The position numbers and the translations under genes are program-made. From contig NZ_JAODOO010000015.1 in NCBI RefSeq assembly GCF_025398335.1, positions 1 through 64,000 on the forward strand: a stretch of DNA of 64,000 nucleotides, read 5' to 3'. The notes beneath the pieces are model-generated. The model was given only the letters and a program-made list of their open reading frames with translations, was not told the origin of the DNA and did not search any database. Below are positions 47,405 through 56,151 of this stretch, piece by piece (the stretch's first letter is position 1; each line of letters opens with the position of its first letter). The stretch comes from Clostridium sp. CX1 (GTDB lineage: Bacteria; Bacillota; Clostridia; Clostridiales; Clostridiaceae).

Positions 47405-48229
47405 TTGAAAGAAAGAATTCTAGAGTCCTTCATGGATGTATTACCGCACCTAAAGGAACTAATTCAGCAAGATATAATGACTTCGATAACCGATACTGAA
47501 AAGTTTTTAGGCTACTATCCTGGTGATAAAATGAGAATAAATATACGAGTAGGAGATCTAATACCAGATAACGACCCTTTAAGAAAGACTATAATGGAAA
47601 ATAAAATAATATCTTCAATAGTGCCAAAGGAAGTCTATGGGTTCCCATTCAAATCTGTAACATATCCTATAAGGAATGAACAGGGAACCGCTATAGGAGC
47701 AGTAGGCTATGCAATAAATATTGAAAATGAAGTTAAAATCAGTAATGCATCAGAAAGTATGTTTAGTGCTATTGAGGAAACAAGTGCAAATATTAATGAA
47801 GCTTCTATGGACATTCAAAAGCTAACTAGTATGATTAATGATATAAATGAATCAGCTAAGATTACAGAAAAAAAGATTGCAGATTCAGATAAGGTAATAG
47901 GCATGATCAAAAATGTAGCCCAACAAACTAATTTACTAGCTTTAAATGCTGCAATTGAAGCAGCAAGAGCTGGTGAGCATGGAAGAGGATTTTCTATTGT
48001 AGCATCAGAAATGAGAAAGCTTTCTCTAACCAGCAAAGAATCTAGTGAAAGCGTATATAAACAATTAAGTGAAATGAAAGAAGCGGTAGAATTTATTAAG
48101 AGACAGATAGATAGTATTTTAGAAATAGCAGATAACCAATCTACAAAGTTTAAAGATATTACAACGGCTGCAGAGGAAATAGCTGAGAATGCAGAAACAC
48201 TTGTCCATTTTACAAGAATAAATGATTAG
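47405..48229 (+). CDS. soluble chemoreceptor-like signalling protein
   Basis: An N-terminal PAS/dCache-like sensor region (about 1-115) is joined directly to a methyl-accepting chemotaxis signalling domain. The receptor tip is canonical: [20 protein letters not shown] then [18 protein letters not shown]. There are no membrane helices, so it is cytoplasmic. At 274 residues the signalling hairpin is short. It starts at TTG 47405, six bases after GGGGAG. Neighbouring metabolic genes do not reveal the ligand. Confidence 0.85.
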   Translation: MKERILESFMDVLPHLKELIQQDIMTSITDTEKFLGYYPGDKMRINIRVGDLIPDNDPLRKTIMENKIISSIVPKEVYGFPFKSVTYPIRNEQGTAIGAVGYAINIENEVKISNASESMFSAIEETSANINEASMDIQKLTSMINDINESAKITEKKIADSDKVIGMIKNVAQQTNLLALNAAIEAARAGEHGRGFSIVASEMRKLSLTSKESSESVYKQLSEMKEAVEFIKRQIDSILEIADNQSTKFKDITTAAEEIAENAETLVHFTRIND

Positions 48230-48283
48230 TTACTAGCAACATTTAATTTGAAAGTAAAGATCTCTTATCAAAAGGAGAGAAAT

Positions 48284-49126
48284 ATGAAAGTTGTTGTATT
48301 AATAGAAAATACAAAGAATGGCTCAAAGGATTTAATTTGCGAAGAAGGCCTATCTATTTATATAGAAACAAAGGATAGACGTATACTTTTTGATACAGGC
48401 AGAACTGGCAATTTTATAGTAAATGCTAAAAGAATGGGGATAGAATTACAGCAAGTTGATGCTGTAATTCTTTCACATGGTCATCATGACCATGGTGGGG
48501 GGCTTTCATCATTTTTTCAAATAAATGATAGAGCAAGAACATATGCTAAAAGAGGCGTAGAGAGAGACTTTTATTTCCGCACCATGTTATTCAGCAATAG
48601 TATTGGAATTAACAAAACAGTGTTTAATGAGTATTCTGACAGAATTAATTATGTTGATGGATTTACAGAAATAATGGATAATGTATATATTATTTCTGAG
48701 ATAGAGAAACGATATAAAACTCCAGAAGGTAACAAGTACTTATTTGTTAAATATGGAAACGAAGTAACTAGAGATAAATTTGACCATGAATTAATTATGG
48801 TTATTAGAGAGAAGGATGAATTAACTATTTTTACAGGCTGTTCACACAATGGTACAGCTAATATTATTGAAACTGTCAGAAATAGATTTCCAAGAGAAAA
48901 AATCAAGGCAATAGTAGGAGGGTTTCATCTAGTTAGAATTCCTTTAATAAAGATATTAGGTCCGTCACAAGAAGAAATTAATATACTTATAAACAAAATT
49001 CGAGATGAAAATATAGAAAGAGTTTACACAGGTCATTGTACTGGAGAAAAGGCATTTAAGAAATTGAAAGATATTTTAAGTAGTAATATCTCATACATTA
49101 GCACTGGAACAGAATTAAACATTTAG
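48284..49126 (+). CDS. MBL-fold metallo-hydrolase (dihydropteroate-synthase-like MBL group)
   Basis: Metallo-beta-lactamase fold: metal motif SHGHHDHGGGL (about residues 65-75), a second histidine in GCSHNGTANIIETV, and GGFHLVRIP later. This arrangement fits the group annotated as 7,8-dihydropterin-6-methyl-4-(beta-D-ribofuranosyl)-aminobenzene-5'-phosphate synthase-like proteins; true function unknown. ATG 48284 follows AAAAGGAG; a TTG at 48248 has no SD. Confidence 0.82.
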   Translation: MKVVVLIENTKNGSKDLICEEGLSIYIETKDRRILFDTGRTGNFIVNAKRMGIELQQVDAVILSHGHHDHGGGLSSFFQINDRARTYAKRGVERDFYFRTMLFSNSIGINKTVFNEYSDRINYVDGFTEIMDNVYIISEIEKRYKTPEGNKYLFVKYGNEVTRDKFDHELIMVIREKDELTIFTGCSHNGTANIIETVRNRFPREKIKAIVGGFHLVRIPLIKILGPSQEEINILINKIRDENIERVYTGHCTGEKAFKKLKDILSSNISYISTGTELNI

Positions 49127-49151
49127 TTTTAGGTGTGAATATAATAGATAG

Positions 49152-49186
49152 AACTCCCCTTGCACTGAACGGAGGGGGAGTTTTTT
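49152..49186 (+). terminator. intrinsic terminator
   Basis: Stem aactcccc / ggggagtt (49152-49182) followed by T6. Confidence 0.85.
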
Positions 49187-49289
49187 GCATACAATACCAG
49201 AAGTAATATACTTAATTACAAAAAAGAGTGAGTTTTGTATTGACTGTTACCTAAGGGAGTAGATTAACATAGAAAAGAGAGGTGATGAT

Positions 49290-50213
49290 ATGTTAATAAG
49301 TGAAGTTTGTAGTTTAACTGGTTTAACAAAGAAAGCTATATCTTATTATGAGGAACAAGGATTAATAAAATCTAAAAAGAATAGTAATGGATATAGAGAG
49401 TATTCAGTAGATGATATAGTATTATTAAATGAGATTTCTTTATATAGAAAATTAGATATAGCAATTAAAGATATTAAAACAGTGTTAATAAGTAAAGATA
49501 AAAAGAACATACTTAATAATATCATTCAGGAGAAGCAGAAAAAAGAAATTCAGATAAAAATGCAAAAAATATATTTGGAAAAAATTATAAATAATGATTT
49601 TGATGAAAAAACTATAAAGGAACTAAATGAGGAGATTATAGAAATTGAAAAAAATAATGGAGAGTTTATCAAGAGAGAATTAGTTAGAGTTTTTCCAAGT
49701 GGAATAGGAAAGTATTTAGCATATCATTTTTCACCATATTTGAATGAACCTTTAGATACAGCAGAAAAATATAAAGCATGGATTGAAATTGTTGAGTTTT
49801 TAGATAATGTTCCAGAATTGAAGATACCTAGAATAATTGAGAGCGGATATGAAAATACAACAGATGAAATGGCAAAAAGAATAAGTGATGACACAAGAAA
49901 TGAAATAAATAATATGTTAAATGCTAAAGGTGAGGAATTAAAGTCATATAAGAAAAAAATATTAGATAATATAGATAAGCAAAATGATGAACCATTATTA
50001 AAAGTAATGAATCCGTTTTATAAGTTTAAAAAGGAACTTAATGAGTTTTTTAATAGTAGTGGATACTATGATATATTTGTACCTAACATGAAGATATTAA
50101 GCAAGGAGTATAGAGAATATCACAAGCAGCTTATTAAGTTAAACGAATTAATGTCTAATGAACTAGGTATTAAATATGATGAAAATATGAGAATAATAAG
50201 AATTAAAAAATAG
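49290..50213 (+). CDS. MerR-family transcriptional regulator with a long C-terminal domain
   Basis: N-terminal MerR winged helix (ISEVCSLTGLTKKAISYYEE, then GYREYSVDDIVLLNEI), coiled-coil dimer helix (about 85-130, Lys/Glu rich), then about 175 residues of mostly helical sequence of unknown function. MerR effector domains sense metals, drugs or redox; no cysteine metal site is visible. SD GAGAGGTGA precedes ATG 49290. Its target is probably its own promoter; no divergent partner. Confidence 0.85.
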   Translation: MLISEVCSLTGLTKKAISYYEEQGLIKSKKNSNGYREYSVDDIVLLNEISLYRKLDIAIKDIKTVLISKDKKNILNNIIQEKQKKEIQIKMQKIYLEKIINNDFDEKTIKELNEEIIEIEKNNGEFIKRELVRVFPSGIGKYLAYHFSPYLNEPLDTAEKYKAWIEIVEFLDNVPELKIPRIIESGYENTTDEMAKRISDDTRNEINNMLNAKGEELKSYKKKILDNIDKQNDEPLLKVMNPFYKFKKELNEFFNSSGYYDIFVPNMKILSKEYREYHKQLIKLNELMSNELGIKYDENMRIIRIKK

Positions 50214-50256
50214 AAGGTTTATTTTCTATAAAAATCTCATGTAATATAAATAAGAA

Positions 50257-50304
50257 AAGGGGTTGTCTCTAAATGACTTTTTAGTAATTTAGAGACAACC
50301 CCTT
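50257..50304 (+). terminator. intrinsic terminator
   Basis: Perfect 18-bp stem aaggggttgtctctaaat / atttagagacaacccctt (50257-50274 and 50287-50304). Confidence 0.88.
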
Positions 50305-50368
50305 CCTTAAAAAAGTGATTTGATGTGAATCACTTACTCAGTGAGTGTATACGAGTCGAGTTTCCTTT

Positions 50369-50473
50369 ATGAATGATAACTTAATAATGTACCTAAGTAA
50401 CAGAGGAGAAGCAAGTCCAGATGATGGAGGTGATTCTCCTTCTTATTTTGTTTCAAGAAGAAAGTTGTGTTAG
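50369..50473 (+). CDS. 34-codon open frame, doubtful
   Basis: An ATG at 50369 opens a frame of 34 residues (MNDNLIMYLSNRGEASPDDG then GDSPSYFVSRRKLC) without an SD. The polar, proline-rich composition does not look random, and it could be the 3' scrap of an old gene. Overlaps the convergent HxlR stop by four bases. Very low support as a real gene. Confidence 0.2.
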   Translation: MNDNLIMYLSNRGEASPDDGGDSPSYFVSRRKLC

Positions 50474-50790
50474 ATAGATGGATGTTTATGTTTATAAACT
50501 TCATCTCCCCATTCACCAAGAAACTGTAGAACAGCTATAAGCTTTTGACTAAGTTCTGATAATTCATATTCTACTCTTGGCGGAATTTCATTGTATTGAT
50601 GGCGAATAATAAGACAATCTTCTTCAAGTTCCTTTAAATTTTTTGAGAGCATTAGGCTTGATATGCCTGTAACCTTTCGTTGTAGTTCATTAAAACGAAC
50701 AACTCCGTTTTGAGATATAATCCAAATTATCAATAATTTCCATTTTCCATTTATAATTTTTAAAGCGTATTCTATAGAACAGTTTTCCAT
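50470..50790 (-). CDS. HxlR-family transcriptional regulator
   Basis: Winged helix-turn-helix regulator of the HxlR (DUF24) family: CSIEYALKIINGKWKLLIIW at the N-terminus, FNELQRKVTGISSLMLSKNL as recognition helix and HRQYNEIPPRVEYELSE as the wing. The cysteine near residue 3 is the conserved redox-active position. ATG 50790 follows GGAGG by eight bases; the ATG at 50805 has no SD. Divergent from the flavodoxin-like reductase, which is the likely target. Confidence 0.88.
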   Translation of the reverse strand: MENCSIEYALKIINGKWKLLIIWIISQNGVVRFNELQRKVTGISSLMLSKNLKELEEDCLIIRHQYNEIPPRVEYELSELSQKLIAVLQFLGEWGDEVYKHKHPSI

Positions 50791-50860
50791 AAAAGCGACC
50801 TCCATTACTTATATAAATATTAGTAACTAAATATTTTTTGCGTACTTGTTGATTTATATG

Positions 50861-50881
50861 TTACTTAATATAATAAAGTAA
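50861..50881. promoter_or_regulatory. inverted repeat between HxlR and the reductase, candidate operator
   Basis: ttactt-N9-aagtaa lies about 60 bases upstream of the reductase start, the usual place for an HxlR operator. No pair of promoter boxes is certain. Confidence 0.4.
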
Positions 50882-50938
50882 GTCAACAGATAATTGACTG
50901 ATTTAAGAAAATTTTATATTTAAAAGGAGAAATAAGAG

Positions 50939-51493
50939 ATGTCAAAAGTAGTTATTTTCAAAGGTAGTCCAAGAAAGAATGGATATACTGCAAAATTATT
51001 AGAACAAGTAGCAAAAGGAGCAAAATCTAAAGGTGCTGAAGTTATTGAATTTGATTTAAATGATCCTAGAATTCGTGGATGCCAAGGGTGCTTTTATTGT
51101 CGTACTCATGATGGTTGTGCAGTTAATGATTATCTTCAACCGATGTATGAAGCCATTAAGGAAGCCGATGCTATCGTATTTGGGTCTCCAATATATTATT
51201 ATACAATTACAGGACAATCAAAAGTTTGGTTTGATCGTACATTCCCAATGCTTGGGAATGATTATAAGCCAAAGTATCCAGGTAAAAAGTTAATAACAAT
51301 ATTTACTCAAGGGAATCCTGATCCTAAGATAGGTGCGGAAGGCGTTAAGTTTGCCAATAATATGTTAGAAGAATTAGGCTGGAAGTTACAGGATAGCATT
51401 CATTACTGTGGAACTAGTCATAATCCTGATTTAGCAATGTTTGATGAGTTATCTTCAAGAGCATTTAAAGATGGAGAAAATTTAGTTGAATAA
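50939..51493 (+). CDS. flavodoxin-fold NAD(P)H-dependent FMN reductase
   Basis: Flavodoxin-like oxidoreductase: FKGSPRKNGYTAKLLEQV (residues 5-22) is the FMN-phosphate loop and GSPIYYYTITGQSKVWFDR the second FMN contact. The cysteine cluster CQGCFYCRTHDGC (about 48-60) resembles the iron-sulfur flavoproteins, though the spacing does not match fully. Length 184. SD AAAAGGAG precedes the ATG. The divergent HxlR regulator suggests induction by electrophile or oxidative stress. Confidence 0.87.
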   Translation: MSKVVIFKGSPRKNGYTAKLLEQVAKGAKSKGAEVIEFDLNDPRIRGCQGCFYCRTHDGCAVNDYLQPMYEAIKEADAIVFGSPIYYYTITGQSKVWFDRTFPMLGNDYKPKYPGKKLITIFTQGNPDPKIGAEGVKFANNMLEELGWKLQDSIHYCGTSHNPDLAMFDELSSRAFKDGENLVE

Positions 51494-51516
51494 ATTTTTA
51501 ACACATTAGATACTAT

Positions 51517-51560
51517 AAAATCGCATTATTCAAGATGAAATTGATTTTGCGGTTTTTTTA
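51517..51560 (+). terminator. intrinsic terminator
   Basis: Stem aaatcgca...tgcggttt with a long AT loop and T7, 25-60 bases after the reductase stop. Confidence 0.75.
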
Positions 51561-51594
51561 ATGCGTCGTACCAATAACGGATGTAAAAGGGGTA

Positions 51595-51636
51595 TCACTT
51601 GCTACTTATACGGCGAACCATATCAGTAGCAAGTGA
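51595..51636. repeat. 11-bp inverted repeat with a 20-base loop
   Basis: tcacttgctac (51595-51605) pairs with gtagcaagtga (51626-51636). Lies between the reductase and the ABC genes; role unknown. Confidence 0.5.
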
Positions 51637-51675
51637 GAAAAGTAGTCTTAACCTAGTTATATCAATATTTTAAGA

Positions 51676-51870
51676 ATGATAAATGCCATATCTGAAAGTA
51701 AGGAAATTGATATTAGAGAGGTAATCAATAAACCTAAAAAGGATGAGGAGATTGTTACAGCATGTGATAAGCTTCTTACTTCCTTGAGTGATGCAGAAAA
51801 AAATGCTCATAGTATATTGAATCAATTAGAGTACATGAAAAATGAATTTAATATAAACTCTACACTTTAA
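51676..51870 (+). CDS. 64-residue open frame, possible gene remnant
   Basis: An acidic, helical 64-residue frame (ending ILNQLEYMKNEFNINSTL) without an SD. Directly followed by a hairpin aacactag / ctggtgtt and T8 (about 51869-51902), so a transcript may end here. It may be the C-terminal scrap of a lost protein. I do not recognise it. Confidence 0.25.
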   Translation: MINAISESKEIDIREVINKPKKDEEIVTACDKLLTSLSDAEKNAHSILNQLEYMKNEFNINSTL

Positions 51871-51924
51871 CACTAGACTTTGCGCTGGTGTTATTCTTTT
51901 TTTATCAGAAGGAGGGAATAACAC

Positions 51925-52620
51925 ATGGAAGCAATAAAAGTTCAAAACCTTTATAAATCCTATGGGGATGTTCAAGTGGTGAAGGATGTTAGTTTAACAG
52001 TTAAGAGAAGAGAGGTATTTGGATTGCTTGGGGCCAATGGGGCAGGGAAGAGTACTACCATAGAGTGTATTTTAGGTACAAAGAGTTTTGATGATGGGCA
52101 GGTATCTATCCTAGGTATGAATCCTAAAAAAGAAAGAAAACAGCTGCTTCAGAAGGTTGGGGTACAGTTTCAAGAATCTAATTATCAAGATAAGATTATA
52201 GTGAAAGAATTGTGTGAAATAACTCAAGTTCTCTATAAAAATCCATTAGATTACAATAAACTACTAAAGGAATTTAATCTTCAGAATAAGGTTAAAAATC
52301 TAGTAAGTAAACTATCTGGAGGAGAAAAACAACTATTATTTATTATACTAGCGTTAATTCCAAGTCCAGAGGTAGTATTCCTAGACGAGCTTACAACAGG
52401 ACTAGATGTAAAGGCTAGAAGAGATGTTTGGAAATGCTTATTAAATTTAAAGAAGCAAGGTCTTACAATCTTCTTAACATCTCATTTTATGGATGAGGTT
52501 GAAGTTCTGTGCGATAAAATATGTATTTTAAAAAATGGAGTTATAGCTTTCTATGGAACTGTAGAAGAAGCAGTATCACTAAGTCCATATGAAAAATTTG
52601 AGGATGCTTATTTATGGTAA
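51925..52620 (+). CDS. ABC exporter ATP-binding protein, probably C-terminally shortened
   Basis: ATPase with Walker A GANGAGKST, signature LSGGEKQ, Walker B VVFLDELTTGLD (glutamate in the usual catalytic place, proline of DEP absent) and H-loop SHFMDEVEVL. Relatives of this drug/bacteriocin-type exporter usually extend 10-60 residues after the YEKFEDAYLW seen here, where this one stops. SD AAGGAGGG precedes ATG 51925. Overlaps the permease by seven bases. Confidence 0.82.
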   Translation: MEAIKVQNLYKSYGDVQVVKDVSLTVKRREVFGLLGANGAGKSTTIECILGTKSFDDGQVSILGMNPKKERKQLLQKVGVQFQESNYQDKIIVKELCEITQVLYKNPLDYNKLLKEFNLQNKVKNLVSKLSGGEKQLLFIILALIPSPEVVFLDELTTGLDVKARRDVWKCLLNLKKQGLTIFLTSHFMDEVEVLCDKICILKNGVIAFYGTVEEAVSLSPYEKFEDAYLW

Positions 52621-53222
52621 TAAGCCCGCATTTCCTGGAGCAATCCTTTGCTGCTATATCAACCATTGCAATATGTGCAGGAGGGGTAATGGGGTTGCCA
52701 TTAGTATTATCTGAATATCGTGAAAGAAAAATATTAAAAAGATTTAAAGTAACTCCAGTCAGCCCTTCTATGATTTTAGTAGCCGAAGGAGTGGTATATA
52801 CTTTATATGCCAGTGTTTCATTAGTGCTTGTTTACTTAACAGCAAGAATATTTTTCGATTTTCAATTTAGAGGTTCATGGATAAATTTTTTAGGAGCATA
52901 TGCACTAGTAATGATATCAATGTTTAGTATTGGATTTATGGTGGGAGGAATAGCGAAAAATACTAAAATTGTGGGTGTAATTGCAAGTGTGCTATATTTT
53001 CCTATGCTTATATTCTCAGGAGCAACATTACCATATGAGGTTATGCCAACAGTGCTTCAAAGGGTGGCAGATATCTTTCCTTTAACTCAGGGTATAAAGC
53101 TTTTAAAAAGTGCCTCACTTAATTTAAACATAAATGATTCAGTAATACCAATTTACATTACCATTATTATACTTACAGTGGTTTGTAGCGGGATATCTAT
53201 TAAGTTTTTTAAATGGGAATAA
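52614..53222 (+). CDS. ABC-2 type permease lacking its N-terminal part
   Basis: ABC-2 membrane protein with about five helices. Recognisable from FLEQSFAAISTIAICAGGVM through LSEYRERKILKRFKVTPVSP to the end (IKFFKWE). Close relatives as I recall them begin with about 45-60 more residues containing the first helix and a periplasmic loop. Here ATG 52614 is inside the ATPase end and gives a bare start with no first helix, which suggests a deletion at the gene junction. Function of the pair is therefore doubtful. Confidence 0.72.
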   Translation: MVISPHFLEQSFAAISTIAICAGGVMGLPLVLSEYRERKILKRFKVTPVSPSMILVAEGVVYTLYASVSLVLVYLTARIFFDFQFRGSWINFLGAYALVMISMFSIGFMVGGIAKNTKIVGVIASVLYFPMLIFSGATLPYEVMPTVLQRVADIFPLTQGIKLLKSASLNLNINDSVIPIYITIIILTVVCSGISIKFFKWE

Positions 53223-53351
53223 TTTTTAAGTTCAAGAAGTCCCTATAAGGAAAATTGATGAAAGTGTTTTAGTAAAAGACTAGAGAAGAGTTACTAAGTA
53301 GAAATATGCCATTGTTAAAATTAGATAAAAATAGTCATTTATGCATCAGAA

Positions 53352-53395
53352 ACAGGTATGCTAAAGCAATTATATTAGCATATCTGTTTTTTGTT
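53352..53395 (+). terminator. intrinsic terminator after the ABC genes
   Basis: acaggtatgctaa / ttagcatatctgt (53352-53364, 53375-53387) and T6. The rest of the 53223-53533 gap is AT-rich with no gene. Confidence 0.85.
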
Positions 53396-53533
53396 ACAAA
53401 TATATTAAAAATATTAATTTTTATATTTATATTTTTAACTATCATTAATATTTTAATTAATATTTTTAATTTACATATTGAATTAATTATCATTTAGTAT
53501 TACAATAAAAATATAAAAAAGGAGAGGATAATT

Positions 53534-53899
53534 GTGGCTTACAGAGTAATAAGCAAATGTCCAGTATGTAATTCAAAATTAAAAATTACAAAACTTAGAT
53601 GTAGCAAATGTAGTACAGTAATTGAGAATGACTTTGAGTTTTCGAAATTCGAATATTTGAATGAAGAATATCTTAATTTTATGGAAGTTTTTTTAAAGTG
53701 CAGAGGAAATATTAAGGATGTTGAAAAAGAGCTTGGCATATCCTATCCCACCGTGAGGGCCAAACTGGATGAAGTGGTTTCTGCTCTTGGATATTCTGTA
53801 ATAAAAAAGCCTACGGTAGGTAGTAAGGAAATACTTGATATGCTTGAAAAAGGTGAAATATCAGCTGAACAGGCTGTAAATATGATGAAAGAAGATTAA
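53534..53899 (+). CDS. DUF2089 domain protein (zinc ribbon plus helix-turn-helix)
   Basis: A small regulator-like protein: CPVCNSKLKITKLRCSKC (residues 9-26) is a zinc ribbon and KDVEKELGISYPTVRAKLDE (about 60-79) a helix-turn-helix; the tail EILDMLEKGEISAEQAVNMM matches the SHOCT-like helix of the next gene. GTG 53534 follows GGAGAGG. It heads a three-gene operon, 22 bases from the next. Probably a transcriptional regulator. Confidence 0.82.
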   Translation: MAYRVISKCPVCNSKLKITKLRCSKCSTVIENDFEFSKFEYLNEEYLNFMEVFLKCRGNIKDVEKELGISYPTVRAKLDEVVSALGYSVIKKPTVGSKEILDMLEKGEISAEQAVNMMKED

Positions 53900-53921
53900 A
53901 TTTTGAAAGGATGGGTTATAG

Positions 53922-54293
53922 ATGAAGGAAGAAGTTAAGAGAATTTTAAAAATGTTTGAAGAGGGTAAAATTGATTTAGATAAGGCTGCGGAGCTAATTG
54001 AAGCTCTTAACAAGTCCGCTGATGTAAAGCAGTTGCCGGTAACAGGAAATTTAGATAAAATGCTTAAAGTTATAGTGCTGTCAGCTACAAAAGATACTGT
54101 AAATGTGAACGTACCGGTTAAGTTTTTAAAGGCCATAGGCAATGCTGTTAATAACATTAAGATACCAGGTGTTTCAGATCAAGATGGGATAGATATAAAA
54201 ATGATTATGGAAGCCATTGATTCAGGCCTTGAAGGAAAGATAGTGGACGTAAAAAGCAGTAATGGAGATATAGTTGAGGTTTCCATTGAATGA
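53922..54293 (+). CDS. YvlB/LiaX-type SHOCT-like N-terminal domain protein
   Basis: Residues 1-32 (EEVKRILKMFEEGKIDLDKAAELI) repeat the helix at the DUF2089 protein's end, a SHOCT-like motif used as a membrane-stress adaptor. The rest is a small beta-rich domain (about 45-123). SD GAAAGGA precedes ATG 53922. The next gene overlaps its stop by four bases, so translation is coupled. Confidence 0.65.
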   Translation: MKEEVKRILKMFEEGKIDLDKAAELIEALNKSADVKQLPVTGNLDKMLKVIVLSATKDTVNVNVPVKFLKAIGNAVNNIKIPGVSDQDGIDIKMIMEAIDSGLEGKIVDVKSSNGDIVEVSIE

Positions 54294-54541
54294 GAATTTA
54301 TGTAAGACTCAATACTAAAAGAAGTTTTAACATTCCAGCCCCAATAGGACTCGTGAAGGCTGTACTCAGTTTGGGAGTGTCCATTGCAAGAAGGTATATT
54401 CCTGTAGAGCAAAGGAAATATATTGATTGCATTGACTTTCAGGAACTTAGAAAGGGCTTTGATGCATTAAAAGCTTATAAAGGGTTAAAGATTGTAGAAG
54501 TGAAGACAGAGGATGGTACTGAGGTAATAATAGTCGTTTAA
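54290..54541 (+). CDS. small hypothetical protein, coupled to the previous gene
   Basis: 83 residues starting at ATGA shared with the preceding stop. Contains IPAPIGLVKAVLSLGVSIA and ends KIVEVKTEDGTEVIIVV, which repeats the last-strand pattern of the previous protein, so the two may be related by duplication. No membrane helix is clear. Function unknown. Confidence 0.68.
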   Translation: MRIYVRLNTKRSFNIPAPIGLVKAVLSLGVSIARRYIPVEQRKYIDCIDFQELRKGFDALKAYKGLKIVEVKTEDGTEVIIVV

Positions 54542-54688
54542 ATGTTTTGGTTTGTCATAACAATTTGCACAAAAACAATGCTGCAATTAATTTTTATAGA
54601 GGACTGGCAATAACTTTATTCGAGAGTTATGCCAGTCATTCGTATTAATGGACTTTATATTTACGCAAGGCAAATTGATGGGGTTGTT

Positions 54689-55339
54689 TTATGAACTGAC
54701 GATATTAACTTTAACTGTATCAGATATACTCTCGTGCTCGATATTTTTCACATCAAAATGTAGCAATTTAAATGTAAATTGTAAAGTAAATCCGATTCCT
54801 AATACATATATTGCTGTGCCTATACCGACCTTTGCACCTAATAGCCAGCCAATGATAAGAACGGTACCTTCTAGTAAACCTCGTATTGCCCCTATGGGTA
54901 TCTTTGGTATACGTTTTCCCAGTGCAACCATAAGTGCGTCACGGGGGCCACACCCAAGGGATGAACCAATATAAAAATAGCTTCCAATGCAGATAACAAC
55001 TTGCCCTAAAAGGAGCATTAGTAAGCCAAGTCCAAGGTTGGACATTTTGGGAATAATATTGGTAAATTGAATCAAATCAACAAACTTTCCTATCAATATA
55101 GCATTAAGAATTGTGCCGAATCCAATTTTTTCCTTCAATGCAAAATCAATAACAATGATAATTAAGCCAGTAATGACAACGATATTGCCATAGGATAGAT
55201 GGGTCAGATAGGCTCCACCCATGCTGAATGCTTCCCAAGGGGCTAAGCCAATGTTAGCCTGTATGGTTAAAAAGGAGCCAAGTGAATACAAAAACAGTCC
55301 AAATATCAATTTGGTTATTCTTTTAACATAATTATTCAT
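54689..55339 (-). CDS. YczE/YyaS/YitT-family membrane protein
   Basis: Integral membrane protein of about five to six helices (216 residues) with the pattern FLTIQANIGLAPWEAFSMG and GSSLGCGPRDALMVALGKR of the YczE family. In B. subtilis YczE affects surfactin and lantibiotic production; here the role is unknown. SD AAAGGGGG precedes the ATG. Directly downstream of the XRE-cupin regulator (15 bases), which probably controls it. Confidence 0.82.
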   Translation of the reverse strand: MNNYVKRITKLIFGLFLYSLGSFLTIQANIGLAPWEAFSMGGAYLTHLSYGNIVVITGLIIIVIDFALKEKIGFGTILNAILIGKFVDLIQFTNIIPKMSNLGLGLLMLLLGQVVICIGSYFYIGSSLGCGPRDALMVALGKRIPKIPIGAIRGLLEGTVLIIGWLLGAKVGIGTAIYVLGIGFTLQFTFKLLHFDVKNIEHESISDTVKVNIVSS

Positions 55340-55354
55340 AACAGAATCCCCCTT

Positions 55355-55903
55355 TTATTCATGGTATAGAATCATAATAATGGTTACATCTTTGTCTGTT
55401 GAGTTCAAATATTTGTGGTTGCAATTAGCAAGGAATTGTATTGCTTCGCCTTCTTGTAAATGGAATGTTTTGTCTCCAACTTGTACGCTAAAAACGCCCT
55501 TTGTGCAAATAATATACTCTCTTATACCTGCTTCATGGTACTCAGATGAACGTTCAGAATTGGGAGCAATTACATGACGAAATATTTCAAACTTTTTATC
55601 TGGGTCAAATTCAAACAAAACAAATAATTCAAATCCATCCCATGCTGAATAGTGTTTAACTGTATCATTTGTGGTAACAGATACTTGAGGTGTTTCAATA
55701 TACGTAAGTTGAGCCAGTGGAACATTAATTCCATTACATATTTTTTCAAGCACAGATATTGTGGGACTTTTTGTGCAACGTTCAATTTCACTTAACATAC
55801 TCTTGCTAACTCCGGTTAATACAGCTAAATCATCCAATGTAAGATTTCTCTCTTGTCGAATTCTTTTAATATTTCTACTTATAGTTTCATTTGCTGAAAT
55901 CAT
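55355..55903 (-). CDS. XRE-family regulator with a cupin domain
   Basis: HTH_XRE at residues 9-62 (IKRIRQERNLTLDDLAVLTG, then VSKSMLSEIERC) followed by a C-terminal cupin (about 105-180, with YHEAGIREYIICTKGVFSV and LQEGEAIQFLANCNHKY). Length 183 is standard for this class. SD AAGGAGG is five bases before ATG 55903; the ATG at 55921 is inside the leader. Adjacent YczE gene is the likely target; the cupin probably senses a small molecule. Confidence 0.88.
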   Translation of the reverse strand: MISANETISRNIKRIRQERNLTLDDLAVLTGVSKSMLSEIERCTKSPTISVLEKICNGINVPLAQLTYIETPQVSVTTNDTVKHYSAWDGFELFVLFEFDPDKKFEIFRHVIAPNSERSSEYHEAGIREYIICTKGVFSVQVGDKTFHLQEGEAIQFLANCNHKYLNSTDKDVTIIMILYHE

Positions 55904-56094
55904 ATGAACCTCCTTATACATTATAGTGGATTAAGTACTCTATAGTGTATAAATTAACACGTTAAGGGTAAATTGTCAATATTTTCTTAAGTAATACTCT
56001 AGATACCATATGGATTACAGATATAAAATTAAGACGTAATCTTCTTTTTTACGGCTTAACTGTAAAAGCTAAATAATTTACTGGAACATTGACA

Positions 56095-56123
56095 TAAAGG
56101 ACTGCTTATGTGCAGTCCTTTAT
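56095..56123. terminator. intrinsic terminator
   Basis: Stem aaaggactgc / gcagtccttt with loop ttatgt, between the XRE region and the Dabb gene. Confidence 0.8.
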
Positions 56124-56151
56124 AAATACTAATATATCAACTTTTGATTTT

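Noticed and set aside
47405-48229. Full transmembrane chemoreceptor
   Set aside because: No hydrophobic helix is present; the protein is cytoplasmic and has a short signalling domain.
53306-53497. 63-codon frame after the ABC permease
   Set aside because: It overlaps the strong terminator at 53352-53395 and is mostly Ile/Leu/Phe/Asn from AT-rich DNA, with no SD.
54560-54645. Terminator with stem ctggcaataact / agttatgccag
   Set aside because: The stem is real but lacks a T run on either strand, so termination cannot be claimed; position between convergent genes makes it merely possible.
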